Shown here: one piece after another, positions 44,054-53,538 of the stretch
How the letters are laid out: each line of letters opens with the position of its first letter
Numbering within the stretch: position 1 is the first letter of the stretch
Origin: an uncultured Bacteroidia bacterium
GTDB taxonomy: Bacteria; Bacteroidota; Bacteroidia; Bacteroidales; UBA932
Assembly (NCBI GenBank): GCA_902789395.1
Contig: CADANY010000002.1
Location: 124,001-188,000, forward strand
Direction of reading: 5' to 3'
DNA: 64,000 nucleotides
The notes under the pieces: model-generated
What the model was told of the DNA's origin: nothing
Database searches by the model: none
What the model saw: only the letters and a program-made list of their open reading frames with translations
Made by a program: the position numbers and the translations under genes

Positions 44054-45682
44054 ATGATGAGACTGATAACCTCCCTTCTCGCTCTCCTGGGCGCCGTTCT
44101 GACATCCTGCGTTCCATCCGGTCGTGTCTACGATCCGGCATTGGACGGACTGGACGGCTATCTTTCTGCGCGCCAGCTCTATGAAACCCGGAAGTTGGAT
44201 AAGATCGAAGCGCTGCGGAAGATCCTCCCGCCCGATGGCGGAGACCCGAGGCAGCGGTTCACGGTCTGCTACAACCTTGCCGAGGAGTTCTTCTCGTATA
44301 AATTCGACTCTACGGAAACCTGGCTCGGCCGGAGCATGGCCGCGGCGGAAGAAGCCCAAGATCCGCATCTGATAACGAAGGCGGAGATCCTTCTGGCAGA
44401 CCTGTATTCGACCGCCGGTCATTTTCTCGACGCAGACCGGCTTTTCGGAGTGATTTCCGCCAGGGTCCTGCCTGAGGAGTTGCAGAAAGAATTCGATTAC
44501 GCCTACTACCGGTTCGCCCGCAGCCTCCAGGATAATCTCGGGATCATCGAATCCGTTCCAGTCCCCGATCTCTCCGCCTGCGAGGACCGGGTTCTCGGAT
44601 CTTTTCCCGTCCATTCTGACGTTTGGCGTGAGGTGCGCGTTGCCCGGTTCCTTCGGGAGAACCAGCTCTCCTCCGCGGACAGCCTGAACCGACTGATGGT
44701 CAAGGCCCATCACCAGGAAGAGCACCGCTATGCCGTTGTGACATACATCCAGTCCGTGATCGAGAGTGCGAAAGGGGATGAAAAGGCCTGCATGGCCTGG
44801 CTGGTTGAATCTGCGGAAAGCGACATCGTCAATTCCGTCAAGGACTATGCCTCGCTGACCGTCATTTCTCAGATTCTGACGGATCGGGATGTCGATCGGG
44901 CTTTCCGGTATCTCCGGATTGCCCAGGAAGATGCGATCTTCTATAATGCGCGCCTTCGTCCCTGGCAGATTTCTCAGTTTTTCATGAATATCGAGAACAG
45001 CTATATGGACTGGTACCGGGAAATATCTCTGAGGACCCGCACCGTGGCTGTTCTGATGACCGTCATTGCCCTGGCCCTTCTGGCGGCGTTGTATTTCCTG
45101 GTCAAGCGTTCCCGGAAACTCTCTAAGACACAGAATGCCCTCATTCTAAGTAACCAGCAACTGGAAACCACAAATGAGCGCCTCCAACTGTTGAATAAGG
45201 AAATATCTGAAGCGAATGCGATCAAGGAGGAATATATCGGCCTGTTCCTGAAGATCCTTTCTGAGAATATCGATAAGATGGCAGCCCACGACAATTCGAT
45301 CCGGAAAAAACTCAAGCAAGGAAAAACGGATGAACTGCTGAAGGAGCTGTCGATCACGACACGTACGGAAGACGAGCTGGAAGCCTTCTATCACACCTTT
45401 GATACAACCTTCCTGAGCCTGTATCCGGACTTTGTCGAGGCTTTCAACGGACTCCTTCGGGAGGACGAGCGGATTGTCTTGAAAAAAGGGGAACTCCTGA
45501 ATACGGAACTAAGGATTTTCGCCCTTGTCAGGCTTGGGATCGAGGACTCTACCCGTATAGCGAACCTGCTCCATTATTCCGTCAGTACGATCTACAATTA
45601 CAAGGTCAAGATGCGCAACAAGGCAGCTGGCGATCGTGATAAATTTGAAGATAATGTAAAAACTATCGGTCGGAAAATTTAG
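44054..45682 (+). CDS. SusR-like membrane-bound transcriptional regulator (DUF6377-like)
   Basis: A 542-residue one-component regulator. The N-terminus is a signal or anchor segment (LLALLGAVLTSC). Residues about 30-315 are helical TPR-like repeats in the periplasm, a single transmembrane helix follows (about 325-348, VAVLMTVIALALLAALYFLV), then a coiled coil (about 350-400), and a C-terminal helix-turn-helix region (ALVRLGIEDSTRIANLLHYSVSTIYNY, about 495-522). This order matches SusR of the starch system, which senses an oligosaccharide in the periplasm. It directly precedes the SusC of the glucan locus and probably activates it. A TTG three bases upstream and an ATG at 44057 are alternative starts. 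Confidence 0.82.
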   Translation: MMRLITSLLALLGAVLTSCVPSGRVYDPALDGLDGYLSARQLYETRKLDKIEALRKILPPDGGDPRQRFTVCYNLAEEFFSYKFDSTETWLGRSMAAAEEAQDPHLITKAEILLADLYSTAGHFLDADRLFGVISARVLPEELQKEFDYAYYRFARSLQDNLGIIESVPVPDLSACEDRVLGSFPVHSDVWREVRVARFLRENQLSSADSLNRLMVKAHHQEEHRYAVVTYIQSVIESAKGDEKACMAWLVESAESDIVNSVKDYASLTVISQILTDRDVDRAFRYLRIAQEDAIFYNARLRPWQISQFFMNIENSYMDWYREISLRTRTVAVLMTVIALALLAALYFLVKRSRKLSKTQNALILSNQQLETTNERLQLLNKEISEANAIKEEYIGLFLKILSENIDKMAAHDNSIRKKLKQGKTDELLKELSITTRTEDELEAFYHTFDTTFLSLYPDFVEAFNGLLREDERIVLKKGELLNTELRIFALVRLGIEDSTRIANLLHYSVSTIYNYKVKMRNKAAGDRDKFEDNVKTIGRKI

Positions 45683-45698
45683 AATCGACTCTCTCAAG

Positions 45699-45818
45699 AG
45701 CTACTTTTTTGTAGGCCCGATTCTATAATAAACACCTGAAAATCAGGTGCTTGAAATTTTGAAATCACTACTTTTTTCACTATAGACTGCAAAGGGATTG
45801 CTTTGTAGACTATTTTTG
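45699..45818 (+). promoter_or_regulatory. Control region of the glucan SusC operon
   Basis: The 182-base gap before SusC holds CTACTTTTTT twice (near 45702 and 45767), the inverted repeat CAAAG-GGATTG-CTTTG (about 45790-45805) flanked by two TAGACT direct repeats (starting 45783 and 45806), and a perfect -7 box TATTTTTG (45811-45818). The repeats upstream of the box are good candidates for binding sites of the neighbouring SusR-like activator. The SusC ATG is 46 bases downstream of the box. Confidence 0.5.
45733..45749 (+). terminator. Small perfect hairpin after the SusR-like gene
   Basis: CACCTGA (45733-45739) and TCAGGTG (45743-45749) pair around AAA. The T-run after it is weak, so this is a possible terminator or attenuator in the leader of the SusC operon. 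Confidence 0.4.
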
Positions 45819-45864
45819 TGTATGACCTAACCCGCAATCTTACGTGTAACCAATATAAGATTTT

Positions 45865-48800
45865 ATGAAAAAAATAGCTATCCTGATCCTTTCCATGGGA
45901 TTGAGTCTGGCGGCGTGGGCCCAGAACGTGACCGTGAGCGGTCATGTGCTGGACAATGCTTCCCAGCCTGTCATCGGGGCCTTCGTGGTCGAGAAAGGAA
46001 CCAGCAACGGCACGATGACCGGAATCGACGGTGAGTTCGTCATCAAGGTTCCAGCTAGCGCGACGCTGGAGGTTTCCTGCATCGGTTACCAGTCCCGCAC
46101 TGTCACCGTAAGCGGCGAAACGACCGGCCTGACCGTTGTCCTCGAGGACGACAGCCAGATGCTTGAAGAGACAGTCGTTATCGGGTACGGAGTCCAGAAA
46201 AAGAGCGTCGTCACCGCCTCTATCGCGAAAGTTTCCGCGGAAGACCTTGGTGCGACCGCTCCGACCCGCGTGGACAACGCTCTCAAAGGCCTTACGGCCG
46301 GTGTCAATGTCACTGCGTCCTCCGGACAGCCCGGTGCCTCTTCCCGCATCCGGGTCCGCGGTACCGGTACGATCAACCATTCCGATCCTTTATATATAGT
46401 GGACGGAATGCCGATCGAAGGCGGCATCGATTACCTGAATCCGACAGATATTGAGAGCATCGAGGTTCTCAAGGATGCAGCTTCGGGAGCCGTGTACGGA
46501 GCCCGGGCTGCCAACGGTGTCATCCTTGTGACGACTAAGAAAGGCGTCAAGGGACAGACCCATGTAACCTATGATTTCTCTTACGGAATTTCCAATCCGT
46601 GGCGCATGCGCGAGGTCCTGAATGCCTCCGAGTATGCTCTGATGATCAACGAGGGTATGATCAATGCCGGAATCGCTCCGAAGTACAACGATCCGTTCAG
46701 CTACGGCGTCGGAACCGACTGGCAGAAAGAGGTATTCAACCGGAATGCCCCCCAGCAGACCCATGAAATGAGCGTCAGCGGCGCATCGGACAAGGTCAAC
46801 TACTATCTCTCCCTCGGCTACACCGAGCAGGAAGGTATCGTCGGCGGTAATTTCAACAAGTCCAACTATGACCGTCTGACCCTCCGTTCCAATACCTCAT
46901 ATACTGTATTAGACCGCCGCGAGGAACGAAATTTCCTGAACCAGTTTATTCTGACAAGCAACCTTTCCTATGCGAATATCCACTCGATCGGCGTGACGGA
47001 AAACTCCCAGTGGGGCTCTCCGCTCGGTTCCGCCCTGGCGCTTTCCCCGATCCTCGGAGTCCTTGCGACCGAGGACCAGGCAAAGCAGTATGCTTCCCTG
47101 TATGCCGGCGAGACCCTGCTCCGCAATGCGGACGGGCAGCTTTTTATGATCCCGGGGATGGACTACAACGAAATGGTCAACCCGATCGCGAGTATGTCCC
47201 TGCCGGGGAACAAGGGATGGAGCCACAAGTTCGTCGCCGGTTTCGCCGGTGAACTCCAGATCTGGGACAACCTGAAGTTCCGGTCTTCCTACGGCATCGA
47301 CCTCAGCTTCTGGGGCAATGAAGGATATACCCCGCTTTTCTATCTGAGCGGCAACAACAAGGCGACCTACAGCAACGCCAACGCTTTCAGCGCCACCTCC
47401 TCCGTCTGGCAGATTGAAAACACCCTGACTTATAATAAGGAAATCGGCCGTCACGGCTTCTCCGTCCTCCTGGGCCAGAGTGCCAAGGCTTCCCGAGGCC
47501 AGCAGGTCGGCGGATCCCGCTATGACCTTCCGGAAGAATGGTACGACAAGCCCTATATCGACAATGCGACCGGACTCCAGGAAGACGGCCGGATGAGCAT
47601 CTACGGCGGACCATATATCTCCGCCCGTCTGGCGTCTTATTTCCTCCGTGCCGATTATAACTTCGACGAGCGCTATATGGCCCAGTTCACGATCCGCCGG
47701 GACGGTTCCTCCCGCTTCGGCGCCAACAACAAATGGGCGACCTTCCCGTCCTTCTCCCTGGGGTGGAACATCCACAAGGAGAGCTTCTTCCAGGACAACA
47801 TGCCCGCATGGATCAACAATGCCAAGCTCCGCTTCTCCTGGGGTAAGAACGGTAATGAAGCCATAGGTGATTTCCGCTATACTGTCCTGACTTCTTCGGA
47901 GAACAACTACATCCTCGGAGAGGGGGAGACGACCGTCCAGGGTGTCAAGTCCAGCGGTCTTGCCAACCCGAACCTCCGCTGGGAGGAAAGCGTCCAGACC
48001 GACCTCGGCCTCGACCTTGGTTTCTTCAATAACAAGCTTACCTTTACCGTCGACTGGTATGATAAGAAGACGGACGGCATGCTGATGGAGATCCCGATCA
48101 ACAAGTATGTCGGCGAAGCGCGTCCGATCGGCAATGTCGGAATCATGGACAACCGCGGTCTCGAGATGGAGGCTGGGTTCAAGCACTCGGTCGGTGACTG
48201 GAATTTCCGACTTGGCGGCAACCTGACCTGGCTGAAGAACAAGCTGATCAACCTCGGCAATGAGAGCGGCATCGCCAATTATGACTCCTTCCAGGGTGCC
48301 GGTACGATCACCCGGGCCGAGAACGGAATGCCTTTCCCGTTCTTCTATGGACTCAAGACGGACGGAATCTTCCAGAACCAGGCAGAAATCGACAGCTATG
48401 TCAATGCTTCCGGCGCGAAGATCATGCCTGCGGCCCTCCCGGGCGATGTCCGTTTCGTCGACATCAACGGGGACGGTCAGATCTCGAACGATGACCGTAC
48501 CTGTATCGGTAACGGTACGCCGGACTGGACCTGGGGTATCAATCTCTCCGCCTCCTGGCGCAGCTTCGACTTCTACATGCTCTGGCAGGGAACGGTCGGT
48601 AACGATATCTTCGACGCGACACGCCGTACGGATATCTCCGAGACCAACATGCCGGCCTACATGCTGAACCGCTGGACCGGCGAGGGAACCTCGAACAAGT
48701 ATCCTCGCTTTGTCCGCGGAGACTCCGTCAACTGGCAGTCTTCTGACCTCTACATCCAGGATGGCACCTATGCCCGCCTGAAGAACATCCAGTTGGGCTA

Positions 48801-48999
48801 TACGCTTCCCGAACGGCTGACCAAGACCGTTTTCGTATCTTCTCTCCGTCTTTATGTCGCGGCTGAGAACCTGCTGACCATGACCGGCTACCGGGGATAC
48901 GATCCGGAAATCTCTTCTGGAGGAACCTCCCTCGGTGTCGACTACGGTATCTATCCACAGGCCCGGACCTTCCTTTTCGGTATCAATCTTAAATTCTAA
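45865..48999 (+). CDS. SusC/RagA-family TonB-dependent transporter (glucan locus)
   Basis: A 1044-residue SusC: signal peptide (about 1-19, ending AWAQ), carboxypeptidase-D regulatory-like domain (about 22-100), junction LEETVVIGYGVQKKS, plug with LKDAASGAVYGARAANG, and barrel ending in Phe (LFGINLKF). There is no STN domain, in agreement with control by the SusR-like regulator upstream rather than by sigma/FecR. The gene content downstream (GH16 and GH3) points to beta-1,3-glucan oligosaccharides as the cargo. Confidence 0.94.
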   Translation: MKKIAILILSMGLSLAAWAQNVTVSGHVLDNASQPVIGAFVVEKGTSNGTMTGIDGEFVIKVPASATLEVSCIGYQSRTVTVSGETTGLTVVLEDDSQMLEETVVIGYGVQKKSVVTASIAKVSAEDLGATAPTRVDNALKGLTAGVNVTASSGQPGASSRIRVRGTGTINHSDPLYIVDGMPIEGGIDYLNPTDIESIEVLKDAASGAVYGARAANGVILVTTKKGVKGQTHVTYDFSYGISNPWRMREVLNASEYALMINEGMINAGIAPKYNDPFSYGVGTDWQKEVFNRNAPQQTHEMSVSGASDKVNYYLSLGYTEQEGIVGGNFNKSNYDRLTLRSNTSYTVLDRREERNFLNQFILTSNLSYANIHSIGVTENSQWGSPLGSALALSPILGVLATEDQAKQYASLYAGETLLRNADGQLFMIPGMDYNEMVNPIASMSLPGNKGWSHKFVAGFAGELQIWDNLKFRSSYGIDLSFWGNEGYTPLFYLSGNNKATYSNANAFSATSSVWQIENTLTYNKEIGRHGFSVLLGQSAKASRGQQVGGSRYDLPEEWYDKPYIDNATGLQEDGRMSIYGGPYISARLASYFLRADYNFDERYMAQFTIRRDGSSRFGANNKWATFPSFSLGWNIHKESFFQDNMPAWINNAKLRFSWGKNGNEAIGDFRYTVLTSSENNYILGEGETTVQGVKSSGLANPNLRWEESVQTDLGLDLGFFNNKLTFTVDWYDKKTDGMLMEIPINKYVGEARPIGNVGIMDNRGLEMEAGFKHSVGDWNFRLGGNLTWLKNKLINLGNESGIANYDSFQGAGTITRAENGMPFPFFYGLKTDGIFQNQAEIDSYVNASGAKIMPAALPGDVRFVDINGDGQISNDDRTCIGNGTPDWTWGINLSASWRSFDFYMLWQGTVGNDIFDATRRTDISETNMPAYMLNRWTGEGTSNKYPRFVRGDSVNWQSSDLYIQDGTYARLKNIQLGYTLPERLTKTVFVSSLRLYVAAENLLTMTGYRGYDPEISSGGTSLGVDYGIYPQARTFLFGINLKF

Positions 49000-49005
49000 A
49001 CAGGC

Positions 49006-50526
49006 ATGATCATGAAAACGTATAAGCTTATTCTCGCGGCCGCAATGACCGCAATGGCTGTTGCCTGCACGGACAAGTTCCTGACGGTTGAGCATCCTAC
49101 CGCGATGCCGATCGAAGACTATTTCACGACGGAGCCTCACCTTGCCGAGGCCCTCGTCGCTGCATACGATCCGCTCCAGTGGCCGGACTGGTGCGAAGGT
49201 CAGTACAATCCGGTATGTATCATGAGTGACATCATGGCCGATCAGATCTGGGTAGGAGGAAGCGATAAGACCGATAACCAGTACTGGCATCTAATGATGA
49301 ATTACGAGGCGCTCCCCACCAATTGCATGACCGGCCTTTGGTCAGATGCCTACTCCGGTGTCAAGCGGTGCAATGACGTCCTGAAATATATCGGATGGAC
49401 GGATGGCCTCTCAGATGAGGTTGCCAAGTCGACCGAGGCCCAGGCCCGCGTGCTCCGCGCGTTCTATTACAACTGGATATGGAAATTCTGGGGCAACGTG
49501 CCTTATTTCGAGTCCAATGACCTGCAGGATTTCCTCTGCGAGCAGTTCAAGGCGGACGAGGTCTATGCAAAGATCATCGCTGACCTTGAAGGTGCGATTG
49601 CGCTGGAGGCTCTCCCGATGAAGTGGACCGGTGCTGACCAAGGCCGCGTCTCTAAGGCCATGGCCTATATGCTCTACGCGGAAATCGTTATGTACCAGAA
49701 TGATGAGTCCCGCCTTCCGAAGGCGCTCGACTATATGAAGGAGATTATCTCTTCCGGTCAGTACAGCCTCAATCCGGACTATGGCAACATTTTCCAGGAA
49801 TCCGGCGAATGGACCGACGAGTCCATCTTCGAAATCGGCTACAAGGACGACAATGGCCTCCGTTCCTATGACTGGGTCCGCGGCGTCGGCGGTACGATCC
49901 TCCCCCGTCTGATCAGCCCGAACAACCCGAGCGGCGATGACATCCACGATAATGGCTGGGGCTTCGCCCCGGTCCGTCTCGAGACCTTCCAGATGTATGC
50001 CGACGGCGACGCCCGCAGGGCCGCCACATGCTTCGACGCCCCCGGAGCCGGTCTGAGCTACAATGCCCGCTATCAGGATACCGGTTATTTCCTGAACAAG
50101 TACATCGCGCTCAAGGCGAACAACGCCGACCGGATCGCGGCCGACGACCTCAATTTCAATAACAATCTCCGGATCTACCGCTATGCTGAAACCCTGCTCA
50201 ATGCAGCGGAACTCGTTCAGCGCGGCTACGGCAGCGGGGACGGAGCCGCCTGGCTCAATGAAGTCCATGGACGTTCCCTCTCCGGTGCGACGGTCGCTTT
50301 CTCTCTTGAGAACATCAAGGAAGAGCGCCGTCTGGAGTTCGTCGGGGAAGGCAAGCGCTACTGGGATCTCGTCCGCTGGGGCGACGCCGCCACGACACTC
50401 GTTCCGGACAGCTACGGCTACCGGACCAACACCTGGTCCGCATCCAAAAAATATCTCCCGATCCCGCAGGATGAGATCGACGCCAGCGAAGGAACGGCTT
50501 ATCCTCTTGTCCAGAACAACTATTAA
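49006..50526 (+). CDS. SusD/RagB-family lipoprotein (glucan locus)
   Basis: A 506-residue SusD (lipobox AVAC, Cys21) paired with the SusC six bases upstream. The family blocks EAQARVLRAFYYNWIWKFWGNVPYF (TPR-like helices and GNVP turn) and KEERRLEFVGEGKRYWDLVRWG (C-terminal) are clear. The Trp-rich N-terminal region (DPLQWPDWCEGQYNP) could contribute aromatic stacking to the glycan. The ATG at 49012 (MKTYK) is an equally good start. Confidence 0.94.
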   Translation: MIMKTYKLILAAAMTAMAVACTDKFLTVEHPTAMPIEDYFTTEPHLAEALVAAYDPLQWPDWCEGQYNPVCIMSDIMADQIWVGGSDKTDNQYWHLMMNYEALPTNCMTGLWSDAYSGVKRCNDVLKYIGWTDGLSDEVAKSTEAQARVLRAFYYNWIWKFWGNVPYFESNDLQDFLCEQFKADEVYAKIIADLEGAIALEALPMKWTGADQGRVSKAMAYMLYAEIVMYQNDESRLPKALDYMKEIISSGQYSLNPDYGNIFQESGEWTDESIFEIGYKDDNGLRSYDWVRGVGGTILPRLISPNNPSGDDIHDNGWGFAPVRLETFQMYADGDARRAATCFDAPGAGLSYNARYQDTGYFLNKYIALKANNADRIAADDLNFNNNLRIYRYAETLLNAAELVQRGYGSGDGAAWLNEVHGRSLSGATVAFSLENIKEERRLEFVGEGKRYWDLVRWGDAATTLVPDSYGYRTNTWSASKKYLPIPQDEIDASEGTAYPLVQNNY

Positions 50527-50538
50527 TCGACGACAGAT

Positions 50539-53538
50539 ATGAAACGCATACTTTCCATTTTTGGTATTTCCGTTCTGGTTTTCTCCTGCTCGGTCGAGGA
50601 AATCAACCACCCTTCCGAGGCGGACGCCCCGCTTGCGGCCCGTTTCGAGCCGGTCATTTCCGTCAACCAGGAGACCAACCAGGTCACCTTCTCGCTCCCC
50701 TCGGGGACGAAAGGAGTCATCCCGGTCTGGATCCTGCAAGACAAAGACGGTGAATTCACGACCTACGCTGCCCATGACGGGCTGACGAAAATCTTTACCT
50801 CTGCCGGTGACTACAAGGTCCGCCTGAAGATCATGAACGCGGCGGGCGTCTCTCCCGATTATGTGGAACAATCTTTCCATATAGACAACACCATTGTCAA
50901 TTTCGACCGCTACATCCGCTTCCTGGCCGGAACGTCCTCCAAGCAGTGGCGAATCGACAACACTATCCCGGCCCATTTCGGCTGCGGCCCTTCCGGAACG
51001 ACCGGAACCGAGTGGTGGTCCGCCGCCCCGGACGAGAAGACCGCGTTCGGCCTGTACGATAACCGCCTGACCTTCACGAATGAGTACGGCTATACCTTCG
51101 ATCCGGGCGAGAGCGGAACCCTGTATGTCAATACAGGCGTTACCGACGCTCCGTACGGCAGTTTCAATACCAATGACGGCCAGGATTATACTGTGCCCGT
51201 CGAGGCGCAGACGACGACCTACAGCTTCGAAGTCTCCGGTGACGACCTCTTCCTGGTCCTTCCGGCCGGAACCCGTTTCCCGTATATCCCGAACGCCGCG
51301 TTCATGAAGGATCCGCGTTTCCGTGTCGAGAGCGCGGACAACAATACGCTGAACCTGGTCCATGATAACGGCGAGATCGCCTGGCACTTCACCCTGACCT
51401 CCAAGGCCGCCGCAACCGTCTTCAACGGATTCAACTACACGGCGGATTCCAACCTTTGGAAGAGCGCGGATGCCGACGGCGGCCTCTCCCTGAGCTATTA
51501 CTACGCCCCGGGCTGGGCCCAAATTGCCGATCCGGTCCTTGAGAAGGCGGGCTCCAAATATACCTGGACCCTTCCTTCCGCGACCTCCGACCGGTGGCAG
51601 GCCCAGATGTTCCTCGTCCCGACCGCGCCCATCTCCCTGAGCGCCGCGATGCAATATGACTTCTCCTGCATCCTTTCCGCCTCTGCCGACGTGACCGTCA
51701 AGGTCAAGGTCCACCGCTTTGACGAGAACGGATCCGATGCCGACAACGGAGTCGTGCTCATGGATGCCGACGTCCCCCTGAAGGCCGGCGAAGACGTCGT
51801 CTTCTGGAAGAGCGCCCTCGACGGCATCGATGCGAACAACATCCGGATCGTCCTCGACTGGGGCGGCAACCCGGACAACACCGAAGTTTCAGCCAGCCGG
51901 ATCGTCCTTAAGGACCATGCGATCGATGACGGAACCGTCCTTCCGGGAGATGATTCCGACACCCCTTCCGACGGTCCTCAAGAATACAAGTATGACAGCG
52001 ACGCCAACCTCTGGAAGGGCGCGGATGCCGACGGCGGCCTCTCCCTGAGCTATTACTACGCCCCGGGCTGGGCCCAGATTGCCGATCCGGTCCTCGAGAA
52101 GGCGGGCTCCAAATATACCTGGACCCTTCCTTCCGCGACCTCCGACCGGTGGCAGGCCCAGATGTTCCTCGTTCCGGTGACGCCCATCTCCCTGACGGAG
52201 GAAGCTTCCTATGACTTCTCATGTGTTCTTTCCGCTTCTGAGGATGTCACTCCGAAGGTCAAGATTCATCGCTTCGACGAGAACGGGTCTGACGCCGACA
52301 ACGGTGTCGTCCTCCTCGATGTCGACGTTCCGCTCAAAGCCGGTGAGGAGGTGATCTTTGACGCCTCTGCCCTTGCAGGTATCGCGGCCGGCAACATCCG
52401 GATCGTCCTCGACTGGGGCGGCAACCCGGACAACGCCGAAGTTTCCATCAACCGGATTGTCCTGAAGGACCATGCCGTCGATGACGGAACCCATCAGGGC
52501 GGACAGAGCGAGGTCGTTACCTTCGATTACGAGGCTGCAACGAATCTCTGGAAGGCTGCCGACCAGGCCCATTCCTATTCCTACTATTATGCTCCGGGAT
52601 GGGCCCAGATCGCCGATCCGAAGACGACCCAGGACGGAAACGTATATTCCCTGTCCTTCCCGGAGGCGACCTTCGACCAGTGGCAGGCCCAGTTCTTCAT
52701 CATCCCGGACGCTCCGATCTCCCTCTCTGCAGAAAAAACCTATGATTTCCAGGTGATTATCAACTCCACGACGGACCACGGGAATATCACCCTCAAGCTT
52801 ACGGATACCTCCGATGACGGGAACTTCCTCTTTACGAACATGGTTTCCGCCGAGGCATATGAGGATATGGTCTTCCGCTTCACAAACCTTCAGGGCATCG
52901 ACGCCGAGGCGGTCAAGCTGGTCTTCGACTTTGGAAAGAATGCAGCCGACACTGATGTTACGATCCGGGAGATCATCCTCCAGGAACATGTCGCCGGTTC
53001 CGGAGACAATCCCGAGCCCGGTCCGGGTCCGGAAGTACCTACGGAAGATCCGCTCAAGATCGACGCGGCTTCCAACCTCTGGCGCAGTTCTTCGATGACC
53101 AATACCTTCTGGTATGCAGACGGAGGCTGGGCCCAGATCGCCGACCCGATGACCTTCCCGGCCGATGATTTCGGAGGCCTGAAAGTCATCATCCCTTACG
53201 AGATCGGCGGCAGCGAATGGCAGGGCCAGACCATCTGGCATACGGACATTTCAGCCGGGGCTGGCGAACTGTACGATTTCGGCTTCACGGTCAATTCCGA
53301 CGAGGATATCTATGCGATGACCGTCAAACTGGCCTGGGAAGGCCACGACGGCGACCATGCTTTCTTCTATGAAAACAGCGTCAGCGTCAAGGCTCACGAG
53401 ACGTACAAATTCCGGAAGATCAAGATTGCCCCGGATGTTGATTATGACAAGATTGTCCTCTTCATCGACCTTGGCCGTTGCAAACGGGGAACAGCCGTCT
53501 CCTTCACTGATTTCTGTTTCCAGGACCATATTGACTGA
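50539..53538 (+). CDS. Surface glycan-binding lipoprotein with PKD-like domain and four tandem beta-sandwich modules
   Basis: A 999-residue lipoprotein (lipobox VFSC, Cys17) in the SusE/F position. Order: PKD-like domain (about 30-115), a module with KQWRIDNTIPAHFGCGP (about 120-295), then four modules at about 300-480, 485-665, 670-830 and 845-999. Each starts with NLWK/NLWR plus a Trp/Tyr-rich YYAPGWAQIADP or related segment and carries WQAQ/WQGQ, as in CBM4/9-like jelly rolls. Modules one and two are almost identical, also in DNA (unit 555 bases). Multiple aromatic-rich copies suggest strong multivalent binding of a beta-glucan. Its stop overlaps the GH16 start by one base. Confidence 0.85.
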   Translation: MKRILSIFGISVLVFSCSVEEINHPSEADAPLAARFEPVISVNQETNQVTFSLPSGTKGVIPVWILQDKDGEFTTYAAHDGLTKIFTSAGDYKVRLKIMNAAGVSPDYVEQSFHIDNTIVNFDRYIRFLAGTSSKQWRIDNTIPAHFGCGPSGTTGTEWWSAAPDEKTAFGLYDNRLTFTNEYGYTFDPGESGTLYVNTGVTDAPYGSFNTNDGQDYTVPVEAQTTTYSFEVSGDDLFLVLPAGTRFPYIPNAAFMKDPRFRVESADNNTLNLVHDNGEIAWHFTLTSKAAATVFNGFNYTADSNLWKSADADGGLSLSYYYAPGWAQIADPVLEKAGSKYTWTLPSATSDRWQAQMFLVPTAPISLSAAMQYDFSCILSASADVTVKVKVHRFDENGSDADNGVVLMDADVPLKAGEDVVFWKSALDGIDANNIRIVLDWGGNPDNTEVSASRIVLKDHAIDDGTVLPGDDSDTPSDGPQEYKYDSDANLWKGADADGGLSLSYYYAPGWAQIADPVLEKAGSKYTWTLPSATSDRWQAQMFLVPVTPISLTEEASYDFSCVLSASEDVTPKVKIHRFDENGSDADNGVVLLDVDVPLKAGEEVIFDASALAGIAAGNIRIVLDWGGNPDNAEVSINRIVLKDHAVDDGTHQGGQSEVVTFDYEAATNLWKAADQAHSYSYYYAPGWAQIADPKTTQDGNVYSLSFPEATFDQWQAQFFIIPDAPISLSAEKTYDFQVIINSTTDHGNITLKLTDTSDDGNFLFTNMVSAEAYEDMVFRFTNLQGIDAEAVKLVFDFGKNAADTDVTIREIILQEHVAGSGDNPEPGPGPEVPTEDPLKIDAASNLWRSSSMTNTFWYADGGWAQIADPMTFPADDFGGLKVIIPYEIGGSEWQGQTIWHTDISAGAGELYDFGFTVNSDEDIYAMTVKLAWEGHDGDHAFFYENSVSVKAHETYKFRKIKIAPDVDYDKIVLFIDLGRCKRGTAVSFTDFCFQDHID
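51451..52560 (+). repeat. Tandem 555-bp duplication inside the glycan-binding gene
   Basis: Unit one starts at 51451 and unit two at 52006. About 160 bases beginning near 51463 and 52018 are almost identical (two or three third-position changes by eye), and a second near-identical patch covers the LDWGGNPDN coding region. More diverged units three and four follow to 53538. Confidence 0.8.

Noticed and set aside
42679..44184. A 501-codon + strand frame opposite mutS
   Set aside because: The antisense MutS is complete with all motifs; this frame crosses the mutS start and the next gene and has no recognisable content.
46909..51714. Two long - strand frames (793 and 767 codons) opposite the glucan SusC/SusD and binding protein
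   Set aside because: No start context, signal or known motif, and both lie over strongly supported genes.
51451..53538. CRISPR-like or mobile repeat array
   Set aside because: The repeats keep the reading frame, are hundreds of bases long and encode protein modules; there are no spacers or cas genes.
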